This document shows positions 1 through 12,208 of a DNA stretch of 64,000 nucleotides, in pieces. The stretch comes from Bradyrhizobium sp. WSM1417 (lineage in GTDB: Bacteria; Pseudomonadota; Alphaproteobacteria; Rhizobiales; Xanthobacteraceae): contig NZ_KI911783.1 of assembly GCF_000515415.1 (NCBI RefSeq), forward strand, positions 1,354,392 through 1,418,391, read 5' to 3'. Positions within the stretch are counted from its first letter, which is position 1; each line of letters begins with the position of its first letter. Under the pieces are notes generated by a model that saw only the letters and a program-made list of their open reading frames with translations, made no database searches and was not told the origin of the DNA. Both the position numbers and the translations under genes were made by a program.

Positions 1-695
1 GTGTCGCCGTCGATCGTGACCGCGTTGAACGTGTCCTCGACGCCGCTCTTGAGCAGCGCCTGCAGCGCGGCAGGCGCGATCGGTGCGTCGGTGAAGATGA
101 AGGACAGCATCGTCGCCATATCGGGCGCGATCATGCCGGCACCCTTGGCCATGCCGTTGATGGTGACCTCGGCCTTGCCGAGCGTCACGGTCGCGGTCGC
201 GACCTTCGGGAAGGTGTCGGTGGTCATGATCGCCTTGGCGGCGGCGAGATAATCGCCGGCCTCGGCGGTTTCCGCGAGCCGCCCGAGCACGCCGTCGAAC
301 TTGGTCGCATCCAGCGGCTCGCCGATCACGCCGGTCGAGGCCAGGAAGATCTCCCCCTCGGTGCAACCGACGGCCTTGGCCGCGATCTTGGCGGTCAGTG
401 CGGTGGAGCTGCGGCCGGTCTTGCCGGTGAAGGCATTGGCGTTGCCGGAATTGACCACCAGCGCGCGCGCCTTGCCGCCCTTCAGCTTGGCGCGGCACCA
501 TTCCACCGGCGCGGAGGGGCATTTCGACTTGGTGAAGACGCCGGCGACCGCGGTGCCCTTGTCCATCACCGCGAGCAGCACGTCGGTGCGGTTTTTGTAG
601 CGGATGCCGGCCTCGGCCGTCGCGAGACGGACCCCCGCGATCACGGGCATGTTCGGAACGTTCTTCGGGGCGAGGGGAGAGACGGAGGAGGACAT
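1..695 (-). CDS. argJ: ArgJ, bifunctional ornithine acetyltransferase/N-acetylglutamate synthase (3' end outside window)
   Basis: This is the N-terminal half of the enzyme that moves acetyl from N-acetylornithine to glutamate in the cyclic arginine pathway. The start is the ATG at 695 and the frame is open to the window edge, giving about 231 residues. Visible family features are the [12 protein letters not shown] segment, and [14 protein letters not shown], whose threonine is the autocatalytic cleavage site and nucleophile of the family. The translation ends in NAVTIDGDT, as expected just past that point. The gene lies downstream of the PPIase on the same strand, with a 103-base gap that holds a hairpin (727-752). 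Confidence 0.93.
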   Translation of the reverse strand, partial: MSSSVSPLAPKNVPNMPVIAGVRLATAEAGIRYKNRTDVLLAVMDKGTAVAGVFTKSKCPSAPVEWCRAKLKGGKARALVVNSGNANAFTGKTGRSSTALTAKIAAKAVGCTEGEIFLASTGVIGEPLDATKFDGVLGRLAETAEAGDYLAAAKAIMTTDTFPKVATATVTLGKAEVTINGMAKGAGMIAPDMATMLSFIFTDAPIAPAALQALLKSGVEDTFNAVTIDGD

Positions 696-726
696 CGCGG
701 GCGCCTTGATGGGATCTGGATATGCA

Positions 727-752
727 GATGCCCGGCGCGGGGGCCGGGCATC
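727..752. terminator. Hairpin between the PPIase gene and argJ
   Basis: The arms GATGCCCGGC and GCCGGGCATC form a 10-bp stem around a short G/C loop. It lies about 45 bases after the PPIase stop. No run of T follows on the minus strand, so it is either a weak terminator or a processing/attenuation structure in front of argJ. Confidence 0.5.
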
Positions 753-798
753 ACAAAGGCTTAGATACTCTTCACGTCACCGAAGCGACAGCGAATTC

Positions 799-1746
799 TT
801 ACTTCTTCGCGGGCGGCGCCATCTTGCTGTCGGACGGCTTCGCATCGGCAGGCTTGGCATCGGCAGGCTTGGCCGCATCAGCCGGCTTGGCGTCCTTTGC
901 CGCATCCGCCGGCTGGTCCAGCCGCTCGACCTTGGCTTCCGCGCGCAGTTTGGCGACGTAATCGGCCTGGGCCTTGCGGGTGACATACTGCTCGATCTGC
1001 GCCTTGACCTGCTCGAAATCCGGCGCCTTGCGGTTGCGCTTTTCCTCGACCTTGATGACGTGCCAGCCGAACTGCGACTTCACGGGGTCGGAGATCTTGC
1101 CCGGCTCGAGCGCGAAGGCGATCGCCGAGAATTCCGGCACCATCTGCTCCTTGGTGAAGAAGCCGAGGTCGCCGCCGTCGGCCGAGCCCGGATCCTTGGA
1201 CTTCTTCTTGGCGAGTTCGGCGAAATCGGCGCCCTTGTCGAGTTCGGCCTTCACCGCCTTGGCCTCGTCCTCGGTCTCGACCAGGATGTGGCGGGCGTGC
1301 ACTTCCTGCTCGCCGGTGATCTGCTTGGAGGCCTCCTCATAGACCTTCTTCATGGCATCCGGGGTGGTGGCGGCCTTGCCCTCGCCGGCGAGCAGGCTGT
1401 CCATCAGCAGGCGGTTGCGGGCGAATGCGAGCCGCTTCTTGAACTCCTCGCCGTCGGCGAGCTTCTTGTCCTCGGCGGCCTTGCCGACGATCTTCATGTC
1501 GATCAGGAAGGACAGGACGTTCTCGTCCTTGGTCGCCGGGTCCATCTGGGCGAGGCTCGGCCCGAGTTCCTCTTCGGCCATGGCGACGTCGCTCTTCTTG
1601 ATTTCCGCGCCATTGACCTTCGCCAGCACCGGATCGTCGGCAGCCCGGCCGGGACCCGCGATCAGCGCCAGCGCAAGGCAGCCCACGAGGGCGGTGGCGA
1701 GGCCGAAGCGCAGGCCGGTTTTGGTTACCGGGAACGAGGTGGTCAT
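799..1746 (-). CDS. Parvulin-type peptidyl-prolyl cis/trans isomerase, exported
   Basis: A 315-residue periplasmic folding factor of the SurA/PrsA type. The chosen ATG at 1746 has AAAGGA upstream and is followed at once by a signal peptide (hydrophobic residues about 12-30, ending GRA). An upstream in-frame start at 1794 would put 16 polar residues before the signal. A SurA-like helical segment covers residues about 38-145. The rotamase domain covers about 149-235 with the family motifs HARHILV, SADGGDLGFF and GWHVIKV. The tail (about 280-315) is a low-complexity run of KPADA-type repeats. The gene is divergent from secA, so a secretion motor and a post-export chaperone share one promoter region. 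Confidence 0.9.
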   Translation of the reverse strand: MTTSFPVTKTGLRFGLATALVGCLALALIAGPGRAADDPVLAKVNGAEIKKSDVAMAEEELGPSLAQMDPATKDENVLSFLIDMKIVGKAAEDKKLADGEEFKKRLAFARNRLLMDSLLAGEGKAATTPDAMKKVYEEASKQITGEQEVHARHILVETEDEAKAVKAELDKGADFAELAKKKSKDPGSADGGDLGFFTKEQMVPEFSAIAFALEPGKISDPVKSQFGWHVIKVEEKRNRKAPDFEQVKAQIEQYVTRKAQADYVAKLRAEAKVERLDQPADAAKDAKPADAAKPADAKPADAKPSDSKMAPPAKK

Positions 1747-2107
1747 GGAAAATCCTTTTGTTGAAGCAGGGGGCTGCTCGAGCGGGGCGGACACTCGCCC
1801 AATTCAGGGGGCCTTGGCAACGCGAAAAGTCTGTCAAAATGATGAATTAGCCGCAATGCACCCGCCGTTGACAAGGCCCTGACCGGGCCATATCTCTGCC
1901 CGGTCGCGTCCATGCGATGGCGTTTATTTTGCTGCGTTTTTAGCCGTTGAACCCAGACTTGCCCTACTCCCACCCATATGGCGGATGGACCCCCCGCAGT
2001 TCGGGCTCCGGCGCCCGGCAGGCGTCACGGTGAGTTGATAGGCAGGCGGGTGACAACCTCTTGGCTGCAACGCGAACGCGGTTGAATCGCGAACACAGGA
2101 ACTAAGC
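1747..2107. other. Divergent intergenic region between the PPIase gene and secA
   Basis: This stretch of 361 bases has no gene. It carries the secA promoter candidate at 1868-1896, which leaves a secA leader of about 200 nt containing GC-rich self-complementary segments. I saw no SecM-like leader peptide with an arrest motif. Confidence 0.5.
1868..1896 (+). promoter_or_regulatory. Sigma-70-like promoter for secA
   Basis: TTGACA (1868-1873) and TATCTC (1891-1896) are separated by 17 bases. The spacer is itself palindromic (GGCCCTGACCGGGCC). Orientation and position fit secA transcription, with a start near 1903. Confidence 0.5.
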
Positions 2108-4948
<2,841 letters not shown>

Positions 4949-6288
4949 CGCGTCGGTTGCTCGGGTACACTAGACGTCCGGTCGTTGGGGTCGGGTGTCG
5001 GAGCCGGGGCGCGATCTTCGAGTGCGGCAACCAACTCGAATAGCCAGCCACTGAAGCTCGGATTCCAGACGTCTCCGTGACTGGCTATGACGTCAGCCGG
5101 GGTGCTCGCGACTATAAGCGGATTGAAGGGTTGGAAGGTCTGCCGGACCTTGTTTCTTCCATCCTTGCTCAGCTTGTCCGTCTCCTCCCTGCGAACCCTT
5201 TTGAGGCAAAGGCCGGCCCTGTCAAAGCTTTCGGAAATACCCGCTGGGCCGATCGGATCGCAGTTCGTCCCGTTGGACCGCTCCAGCGTATGTGATCGGT
5301 AAGATCTGTAATTGCCGATCGTTGTTTTTTCACGCGCGGTATTTGCGAGGTCAAGCCACTGTCCAACAGGAAAAGCCACTCTTGTCGCCCAATCGGCCTC
5401 CGATGAGATGACGACCATCAGCGGCTTCTGCTTCGATGTGAAGTTCTCGCCTGATCGCGTAAGGTCATCCAGGACAGTGTAGCGCGAAGCCTCGAATGCA
5501 GGATTCAAGAGGATCACGGCATCCGCCACACCCCGAAACGGTTCGTAGTCGCCGCGGCTATATCCAGGATGCGAAAATGCTGCTTGGTTGACGAGCCCTT
5601 GCGCCGTTGCCGAATAGAGCATTCGCGCTCCAAAACTGTGGCCTATCGCGATGAACTGGTCGTGTCCGTTTTTCCGGACGACCGCGCCAATCGAGCTGAC
5701 GATCTTAGTTACCGCGCCGCCTTGTGATATGCGGTCAGCGTCCGCCTTCTTTACCCAAAATGACAGGCTTTCTAATGGTTCCGGCAAATCTGTGGAGGCG
5801 TTCCAACTAACGTAGATGCCGACCACATACTTTTCGCCCCTGTGCTTCTCTATCAAGCGATCAACGAGTTCTCCAAATTTCACCCTGTCGTCGTCGTCCT
5901 CTTTCGCGCCGTGCTTCCAGCCGTGAATGTAGACGACAGCTAGTTTCGGCAACTTGGGTGCGCTGTGATCATACTCTGCCGGGGAATGCCCAATCTGATC
6001 GTCCCGTCCCCAATTCAGCTCATATAGAACGTCGGCCAACTCGCATCGTTCAACGAACTCGCCGAGATTCGTGAGCCTTATGATCTTCAGCGAGGATGTT
6101 GGCCGCATCGTAAGACGGGGATTTCCAAACGAGCCGTCGCTCTTGCAGTGCCATTGCTCTTCACTCGCCGGTAGTTGGTTTCGATCGAAATAGACGGGAG
6201 CGAATAAATATCCGGCAATGATGATAAGCAGTGCCAGCGATAGCTTTCGGCTGCGAATAAATGAATGCAATGAAAACGGAGATTTCAT

Positions 6289-6535
6289 AGGACTTCTCCC
6301 ACACAATCTCAAAAACACAAAACAACCCTGGATTGCTTCAAATGTCAAGCCCAACGGCATGTATCGGCGATGGACGTGGGCGCGCGGCGACGCGCGGTAC
6401 GCCCAGTGCAGGACCTCGATGCCTCGGGTTGCCGCTAGCCACGTGGCGGCGAATTTATCTGCTGCAAATGGGCTGGGTGCATCTACGCGACTGCTTTCGC
6501 CAGCTAGAGCCGTTGAAGGTTTGCTCGACCACGCC
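6289..6535. other. Non-coding gap between the hydrolase and marR
   Basis: No convincing gene is seen. A 12-base CTGGATTGCTTC match (6328-6339) to one arm of the repeat at 63872-63949 could be a remnant, or chance. Confidence 0.35.
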
Positions 6536-6994
6536 TCAATTCGAGCTGTCGATCAAGCTCTCCAGCAGCCGTTTCAATTCGCTGGTCGATTTGTCGCCGT
6601 AGCTCTCCAGGATGTGCTCCTCCTGGTCGACCGCGAGCGAGTTGAGCTTCTTGCTCAGCACCTTGCCGCGATCGGAGATGAACATCAGGACCTTGCGGCG
6701 ATCATTCGGGTCCTGCACGCGGTAGACCAGCGTGTCCGAGACCATGCGGTCGATCATCTTGGTCAGCGTCGGATGGTTGAGCAGCACGGCATCCGCGAGC
6801 TCGCCCATCGAATGGCCGTTGCCATCCGACAGGACTTTCAGGATGCGCCACTGCTCGACGGGCACGCCTTCCTTGCTCAACCGCAGTTCGAGCTGCCGGT
6901 TGATCTCCCGGTTGGCTTGCGCGAGCAGGTAGGCGAGGTGTTCGGTGATCGGGGTGTTCGATTTTGCCACGGCTAAGACTTTGTCTTGACCCAA
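6536..6994 (-). CDS. MarR-family transcriptional regulator
   Basis: A 152-residue winged-helix repressor. The DNA-binding core runs from EQWRILKVLSDGNGHSMGELADAVLLNHPTLT-type residues (about 48-80) to the wing DPNDRRKVLMFISDRG. N- and C-terminal helices would form the dimer interface. No ATG is available in frame. The frame begins at a TTG (6994), and a GTG at 6970 is an alternative; neither has a strong ribosome site. The gene is divergent from an AmiC-like protein, with a perfect palindrome (7044-7055) between them, so it is likely the local regulator of the amidase/transport cluster. Confidence 0.85.
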   Translation of the reverse strand: MGQDKVLAVAKSNTPITEHLAYLLAQANREINRQLELRLSKEGVPVEQWRILKVLSDGNGHSMGELADAVLLNHPTLTKMIDRMVSDTLVYRVQDPNDRRKVLMFISDRGKVLSKKLNSLAVDQEEHILESYGDKSTSELKRLLESLIDSSN

Positions 6995-7043
6995 ATGAGT
7001 GAATGTCTTGCAATCGATGCTGCATCTATATGCACTTCAATTC

Positions 7044-7055
7044 TTGAATATTCAA
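7044..7055. promoter_or_regulatory. Palindromic operator candidate for the MarR regulator
   Basis: TTGAATATTCAA is a perfect 12-bp palindrome in an AT-rich part of the 223-base divergent region. AT-rich inverted repeats of this size are typical MarR targets. A related CTTGAA motif recurs at 8379-8384, upstream of the amidase. Confidence 0.5.
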
Positions 7056-7217
7056 TATTTTCAAAATAGGATATTGCCCAACAATAGGGCGGGTGCCGCG
7101 GCCGCCTCTCGAATGAGCTTTCAAGTCTGGTATCAGACAGGAGTTGGCGTGCGCGCGACGGTAAACTTCCCGGCTCACGGCGGTCCGGCGTTACCGCCGT
7201 CCCTGCTGTTCAGGAAT

Positions 7218-8336
7218 ATGTCGCCCGCGGCAGCGGATTTCGACCTGTCGCCGGCTGACGCGCATTTCATGAAGCGCCGCGGCGCACACAACAAGCTCCG
7301 CGTCGGGGGCTTTATCTGCTGCACCGGCTCGCCCGGCGTTTGGGGCCCGTGCGCGACAAGCAGTGCGCAGCTCGCGGTCGCCGAGATCAACAAGCGCGGC
7401 GGCATTCTCGGGCGCGAAATCGAGCTTTCGATCTACGACGCTGGCGGCCCGCTCGACGGGATTCTGAGCCGCGCCGAGCAGGCGATCGCTTCGGATGAGA
7501 TCGATCTCATCGTCGGCTTGCACACCAGCGCGGTGCGTGTGGCGCTGCGCAAGGTCACCACCCGCCACAGCATCCCCTACATCTACACGCCCGTCTACGA
7601 GGGCGGCGAGCAGACGCCGGGTGTCATGGCGATCGGCGAGACGCCGCGCTGGCAGAGCCGCCCCTCGATCCACTGGCTCGCCGACGTCAAGAAGGCGGCG
7701 CGCTGGTACCTGATCGGCAGCGACTATGTCTGGCCTTGGCAATCGCACCGCGCGGTGAAGCGCTACATCAAGGAGGCCGGCGGCCATGTCGTCGGCGAAG
7801 AGTTCGTTCCCCTCGGCGAAGACAACCACGAGCCGCACCTGGAGCGCATCCGTGCCGCGAGGCCGGACGTCGTCCTGATCTCGTTGATTGGCACCGACAG
7901 CATCACGTTCAATCGCGCGTTCGGCGAATGCGGCCTCGGTGCCACGACGCTGCGGCTGGCCGGGGCGATGGACGAGACCGTGCTGCTCGGAATTGGCGCC
8001 GACAACAGCGAGAATCTGTTCTGCGCCTCCGGCTATTTCCCCGGCATCGGATCGCGGGCCAACGACGACTTCCAGAGCCGCTATCGCGCGATGTTCGGGC
8101 CGAACGGCCCGCCGATCGGCTCGCTCGGTCAATCCAGCTATGAGGGACTGCGCTTCCTCGAGGCCGTGGCGAACAAGGCGGGCACGTTGGCGATGGGGCC
8201 GATGCTCGCGGCCGGCCGCAACATCGTCTATGGCGGCGCGCGCGGTCCCGTCACCGTCAGGAACGGTCACACCCGGATGCAAATGTATCTCGCCGGGGCG
8301 GATGGCCTCGACTTCAAGCTGATCAAACCGATCTGA
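7218..8336 (+). CDS. AmiC-like type-1 periplasmic-binding-fold protein without a signal peptide (probable amide sensor)
   Basis: About 372 residues with the Leu/Ile/Val-binding-protein fold of the UrtA/AmiC/FmdD branch (LRVGGFICCTGSPGVWG, AVAEINKRGGILGREI, IVGLHTSAVRVALR). The chosen ATG has AGGA just upstream. Starts further upstream (frame open from 6999) would add a non-conserved stretch and no export signal. In Pseudomonas the cytoplasmic homologue AmiC senses amides and controls amidase expression. Here the absence of a signal peptide, beside a MarR gene and an amidase, suggests a sensor role, by inference. A separate binding protein with a Tat signal is encoded at 10985. Confidence 0.75.
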   Translation: MSPAAADFDLSPADAHFMKRRGAHNKLRVGGFICCTGSPGVWGPCATSSAQLAVAEINKRGGILGREIELSIYDAGGPLDGILSRAEQAIASDEIDLIVGLHTSAVRVALRKVTTRHSIPYIYTPVYEGGEQTPGVMAIGETPRWQSRPSIHWLADVKKAARWYLIGSDYVWPWQSHRAVKRYIKEAGGHVVGEEFVPLGEDNHEPHLERIRAARPDVVLISLIGTDSITFNRAFGECGLGATTLRLAGAMDETVLLGIGADNSENLFCASGYFPGIGSRANDDFQSRYRAMFGPNGPPIGSLGQSSYEGLRFLEAVANKAGTLAMGPMLAAGRNIVYGGARGPVTVRNGHTRMQMYLAGADGLDFKLIKPI

Positions 8337-8511
8337 TGCGGGCGCGGCCATCTGCAAACGCCCGAATCCAAAATAATACTTGAAAAGGAAAATATTTCCG
8401 TCTGTAATATCGAGGCGAAGCCGATGGGCCCGCGCCGTGCACGCGCGCCCATGAGGCTCCAATGCCAGGGATTCCAATTCCAGGGATCAAGAAGCCTTTG
8501 AGGAGAGCGCC

Positions 8512-10026
8512 GTGACAGTTGTCCTTCCCACGCCAGCCCAATTGCGCAGTGTCGCCGACCAGTGCGGCCTTTCGCTGACCGACGACGATGTCGCCTCGTT
8601 CCGCGGCCTGATGCAGGGCTCGATCGAAGCCTACAATCTGGTCGGAGCCATGCCGGACGAGGTGCCGGAGGTCAAATATCCGCGCACGCCGGGCTATCGG
8701 CCCTCGCCGGAAGAGAACCCGCGCAATGCCTGGTATCGCAAGTCGACCGTGAAGGGTGCGGCGAGCGGCAAGCTCAAGGGCAAGACGGTCGCCCTGAAAG
8801 ACAACATCATGCTCGCCGGCGTTCCCATGATGAACGGCTCGGCGACGCTCGAAGGCTACGTGCCCGATTTCGACGCCACCATCGTCACCCGCATGCTCGA
8901 TGCCGGCGCCGAGATCGCCGGAAAAGTCCATTGCGAATCCTTCTGCATGTCCGGCGGCAGCCACACCAATGCGGTCGGCGCCGTCCACAATCCGCACAAG
9001 ATGGGCTATTCGGCCGGCGGCTCGTCGTCAGGCTCAGGCGTCGTCGTTGCGCTCGGCGAAGTCGACATGGCGATCGGCGGCGACCAGGGTGGTTCGATCC
9101 GCATGCCGTCCTCGTTCTGCGGCACCTATGGCATGAAGCCGACCTGGGGCCTCGTGCCCTACACCGGCATCATGCCGATCGAGGTGTTCGTCGACCACAC
9201 CGGCCCGATGACGGCGACCGTCGCCGACAACGCCCTGCTGCTGGAGGTGCTGGCCGGTGACGACGGCTACGATCCCCGCATCAAGGCGCCCAAGGTCGAG
9301 GAGTACACCAAGGCGCTCGGCCAGGGCGTCAAGGGCATGAAGATCGGCATCCTCAAGGAAGGCTTTGAGCAGGCGACGGCCGAAGCTGCCGTGAACGAGA
9401 GCGTGCGCGAGGCCGCAAAGCGATTCAAGGATCTGGGCGCCACGGTCGAGAACGTATCGATCCCGATGCATCTCATGGGCCCCGCAATCTGGACGCCGAT
9501 CGGCACCGAGGGCATGACCCAGACCATGATGTATGGCGACGGTTATGGGCTGAGCCGATCCGACCTCTATTCGACGACGTTGATGGACTTCCATCGCGGC
9601 TGGCGGCGGCAGGCGGATTCCCTGTCCGAGACCACAAAGCTGTTCCTGCTGCTCGGCACCTACATCAACAACACGTTTGGCCCGCGCTATTACGGCAAGG
9701 CGCTCAACATTTCCCGACGCCTGACCGCGGCTTACGACAAGGCCTTCAAAGACTACGATTTGCTGCTGCTGCCGACGACGCCGATGAAGGCGACGAAGCT
9801 GCCGGAGCCCACGGCCAGCCGCGAGGACTATGTCGCGCGCGCGCTGGAGATGATCTCCAACACCGCGCCGTTCGACATCACCCATCATCCGGCGATGTCG
9901 CTGCCCTGCGGCATGGTCGACGGCCTGCCTGTCGGCCTGATGCTGGTCGGCCGCATGTTCGAGGAATCCACCATCTACCGCGCCGCGCATGCCTTCGAGC
10001 AGATCGGCGACTGGAAGAAAATGTGA
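8512..10026 (+). CDS. Amidase signature family amidohydrolase
   Basis: A 504-residue enzyme expected to hydrolyse amides to acid plus ammonia. The GTG start is preceded by AGGAG at ideal distance. The Ser-cisSer-Lys triad can be placed: Lys96 (VALKDNI), cis-Ser171 (SAGGSSSGSG) and nucleophile Ser195 (GGDQGGSIR). The 24-residue serine spacing matches the family. The extended N terminus and the internal insert resemble Rhodococcus-type nitrile-pathway amidases. The gene is followed by importer genes, so the cluster probably takes up and degrades an amide as a nitrogen source. Confidence 0.92.
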   Translation: MTVVLPTPAQLRSVADQCGLSLTDDDVASFRGLMQGSIEAYNLVGAMPDEVPEVKYPRTPGYRPSPEENPRNAWYRKSTVKGAASGKLKGKTVALKDNIMLAGVPMMNGSATLEGYVPDFDATIVTRMLDAGAEIAGKVHCESFCMSGGSHTNAVGAVHNPHKMGYSAGGSSSGSGVVVALGEVDMAIGGDQGGSIRMPSSFCGTYGMKPTWGLVPYTGIMPIEVFVDHTGPMTATVADNALLLEVLAGDDGYDPRIKAPKVEEYTKALGQGVKGMKIGILKEGFEQATAEAAVNESVREAAKRFKDLGATVENVSIPMHLMGPAIWTPIGTEGMTQTMMYGDGYGLSRSDLYSTTLMDFHRGWRRQADSLSETTKLFLLLGTYINNTFGPRYYGKALNISRRLTAAYDKAFKDYDLLLLPTTPMKATKLPEPTASREDYVARALEMISNTAPFDITHHPAMSLPCGMVDGLPVGLMLVGRMFEESTIYRAAHAFEQIGDWKKM

Positions 10027-10052
10027 GCGAGGGACTCATGCAGACGGGCGGA

Positions 10053-10112
10053 CCAGAGCGTTTTCAAGCGAAGTGGATACCGGTTCGCGTCAAGAAAACG
10101 CGTCAAAACAAG
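10053..10112. repeat. Dispersed repeat, copy 1 (GCGTTTTC...AAAACGCGTC family)
   Basis: Begins GAGCGTTTTCAAGCGAAG and ends AAAACGCGTCAAAACAA. The ends carry GCGTTTTC and GAAAACGC as inverted repeats. It sits between the amidase and the permease gene and stops about ten bases before the permease ATG. A second copy is at 21242-21296. Confidence 0.75.
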
Positions 10113-10122
10113 AACGCATCAT

Positions 10123-10980
10123 ATGGCTAACGCGTTCGTCGCGGTATTCGAGATCCTGAGCTTTGGCGCGATCATCGTCCTGATCGTGCTGGGGCTCGGG
10201 ATCATCGCCAGCATGATGGGCATCTTCAACTTCGCGCAGGGCGAGTTCGTCCTGCTCGGGGCCTACATCACTTATCTCGCCTACGCCAAGGGCCTTCCGA
10301 TCTGGGCCGGCATGGTCGCCGCCCCCTTCATCGTCGGCGCGCTCGGCTTCGTGCTGGAGGCGCTGATCATCCGACGCTTCTACGCAGCCCCCATCGTCGC
10401 CATGCTCGGCACCTATGCGCTCGGCCTGATCATCCGCGAATCCGTTCGCGGCCTGATCGGCGGCTTCTATCTCACCGTGCCGGAGCCGATCGGCGGCTCG
10501 ATCGACATCGGCGCCATGCATATCTCGGCCTGGCGCTTCACCATCATCGTCATCACGGCGCTGGTGATGGGTGGCTGCTATCTGCTGCTGGCGCGCACCA
10601 GCTTTGGCCTGCGCGTGCGCGCCACGCTGGAAAATCCGTCGCTGGCACGCGCCTCCGGAATCTCCACGCCGCTGATCTACGGCGCCACCTTTGCGTTCGG
10701 CGCGGCGCTTGCCGGCCTTGCCGGCGCGCTGATCGTCCCCGTGTTCAGCCTGTTCGCCGATCTCGGCCTGCGCTTCCTGATCCAGGGCTTCGTCGCGGTG
10801 ATGGTCGGCGGCGTCGGCTCCTTCATCGGGCCGGTCGCGGGCGCCGGCGTCATCGGCACGCTCAGTGCCGCGCTGCCCTGGGTGATGGCGCCCGTCGTGG
10901 CCGATGTGCTCGTCTTCGTTCTCGCCATCGTCTTCATCAAATTCCGGCCGCAGGGCCTCATTGCTGGAAAAGGGGTTTAG
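10123..10980 (+). CDS. ABC importer inner-membrane permease, LivH/UrtB type
   Basis: A 285-residue polytopic permease of the branched-chain amino acid/urea/amide transporter family. The diagnostic MGIFNFAQGEFVLLGAYITY segment lies near the N terminus, with the conserved loop LENPSLARASGIS. About eight membrane helices are visible, ending in FIKFRPQGLI. It is the first transport gene after the amidase. Its leader comes almost entirely from the repeat at 10053-10112. The substrate-binding-protein gene follows 4 bases later. Confidence 0.92.
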   Translation: MANAFVAVFEILSFGAIIVLIVLGLGIIASMMGIFNFAQGEFVLLGAYITYLAYAKGLPIWAGMVAAPFIVGALGFVLEALIIRRFYAAPIVAMLGTYALGLIIRESVRGLIGGFYLTVPEPIGGSIDIGAMHISAWRFTIIVITALVMGGCYLLLARTSFGLRVRATLENPSLARASGISTPLIYGATFAFGAALAGLAGALIVPVFSLFADLGLRFLIQGFVAVMVGGVGSFIGPVAGAGVIGTLSAALPWVMAPVVADVLVFVLAIVFIKFRPQGLIAGKGV

Positions 10981-10984
10981 TCAC

Positions 10985-12202
10985 ATGTCCGATCGCACTC
11001 AGCTCTCCCGCCGCCGCTTCCTCTCGAATTTCGCCTTTGCCTCCGGGGCGGTTGCAACCGGGGTCGGCAGTTGGGTGATCCCGGCGCCCTGGGCCAATGC
11101 GGCCGAAGCCCCGATCAAGGTCGGTATCGCCACCGACCTCACCGGGCCGATCGCCTACGCCGGCAATGCCGACGCCAACGTCGCCAAGATGGTGATCAAG
11201 GAGATCAACGCCGGCGGCGGTCTGCTCGGCCGCCCGCTCGAGCTCTATATCGAGGACACCGCCTCGAACGAATCCGTCGCGGTCGGCAACGTCCGCAAGC
11301 TGATCCAGCGCGACAAGGTCGACATGGTGCTGGGCGGCATCACCTCGTCGATGCGCAACGCCATCAAGGACCCGATCGTCGCGCGCGGCAAGACGCTCTA
11401 CATCTATCCGCAGCTCTACGAAGGCAAGGAGTGCACGCCCTATCTGTTCTGCACCGGGCCGACGCCGGCGCAGCAGTGTGACGAGTTCATTCCCTGGCTG
11501 ATCAAGAACGGCGGCAAGAAGTTCGCGCTGCCGAGCGCCAACTACGTCTGGCCGCACACGCTCAACGTCTACGCCCGCAAGGTGATCGAAGCCAACGGCG
11601 GCGAGGTCGTGTTCGAGGAATATTATCCGCTCGACCAGGTCGACTTCTCCTCGACCGTCAACCGCATCATCTCCAACAAGGTCGACGTCGTGTTCAACAC
11701 CGTCATCCCGCCGGGAGTCGGCCCGTTCTTCAAGCAGCTCTATGAAGCCGGCTTCCTCAAAAATGGCGGACGGCTGGCCTGCGTCTACTATGACGAGAAC
11801 ACGCTCAACATCAATCAGGCGGCCGAGATCGAGGGTCTCGCCAGCTGTCTCGATTATTTCAAGGTGCTGACCAAGGAGAACCCGTTCGACGCGAAAATCC
11901 AGGCGGCCTACGAGAAGGATTTCCCGGGCAACTTCCTGTTCGCCGCCGGCAGCGCCGCCACGGGCACCTATCGCGGGCTGAAGCTGTGGGAAGCCGCCGT
12001 CAAGGAAGCCGGCAAGATCGACCGCGAGTCCGTCGCGGCTACGCTCGACCACGCCAAGATCGCCGAAGGCCCCGGCGGACCGGCCGAGATGGTCCCGGGC
12101 AAGCGGCATTGCAAGATGAAGATGTACACCGCGGTCGCCAAGGGCGGGAATTACGAGATCGTCGGACGCAGCGACGGGCTCGTCGATCCCAAGGAGTGTT
12201 AA
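10985..12202 (+). CDS. ABC importer substrate-binding protein with Tat signal
   Basis: A 405-residue extracellular binding protein of the UrtA/AmiC/LivK group. The chosen ATG begins a twin-arginine signal (SRRRFLSN, a hydrophobic stretch, then ANA). The mature protein starts IKVGIATDLTGPIAYAG and has GGGLLGRPLELYIEDTASNE and MVLGGITSSMRNAI. These resemble urea/short-chain-amide binding proteins more than leucine-binding ones. Tat export implies folding before export. It is encoded between the two permease genes. Confidence 0.9.
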   Translation: MSDRTQLSRRRFLSNFAFASGAVATGVGSWVIPAPWANAAEAPIKVGIATDLTGPIAYAGNADANVAKMVIKEINAGGGLLGRPLELYIEDTASNESVAVGNVRKLIQRDKVDMVLGGITSSMRNAIKDPIVARGKTLYIYPQLYEGKECTPYLFCTGPTPAQQCDEFIPWLIKNGGKKFALPSANYVWPHTLNVYARKVIEANGGEVVFEEYYPLDQVDFSSTVNRIISNKVDVVFNTVIPPGVGPFFKQLYEAGFLKNGGRLACVYYDENTLNINQAAEIEGLASCLDYFKVLTKENPFDAKIQAAYEKDFPGNFLFAAGSAATGTYRGLKLWEAAVKEAGKIDRESVAATLDHAKIAEGPGGPAEMVPGKRHCKMKMYTAVAKGGNYEIVGRSDGLVDPKEC

Positions 12203-12208
12203 GCTGGA

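Noticed and set aside
6999..7217. Extra 73 codons at the N terminus of the AmiC-like protein
   Set aside because: The stretch covers the AT-rich divergent promoter and palindrome and encodes no signal peptide; the ATG at 7218 has its own AGGA.
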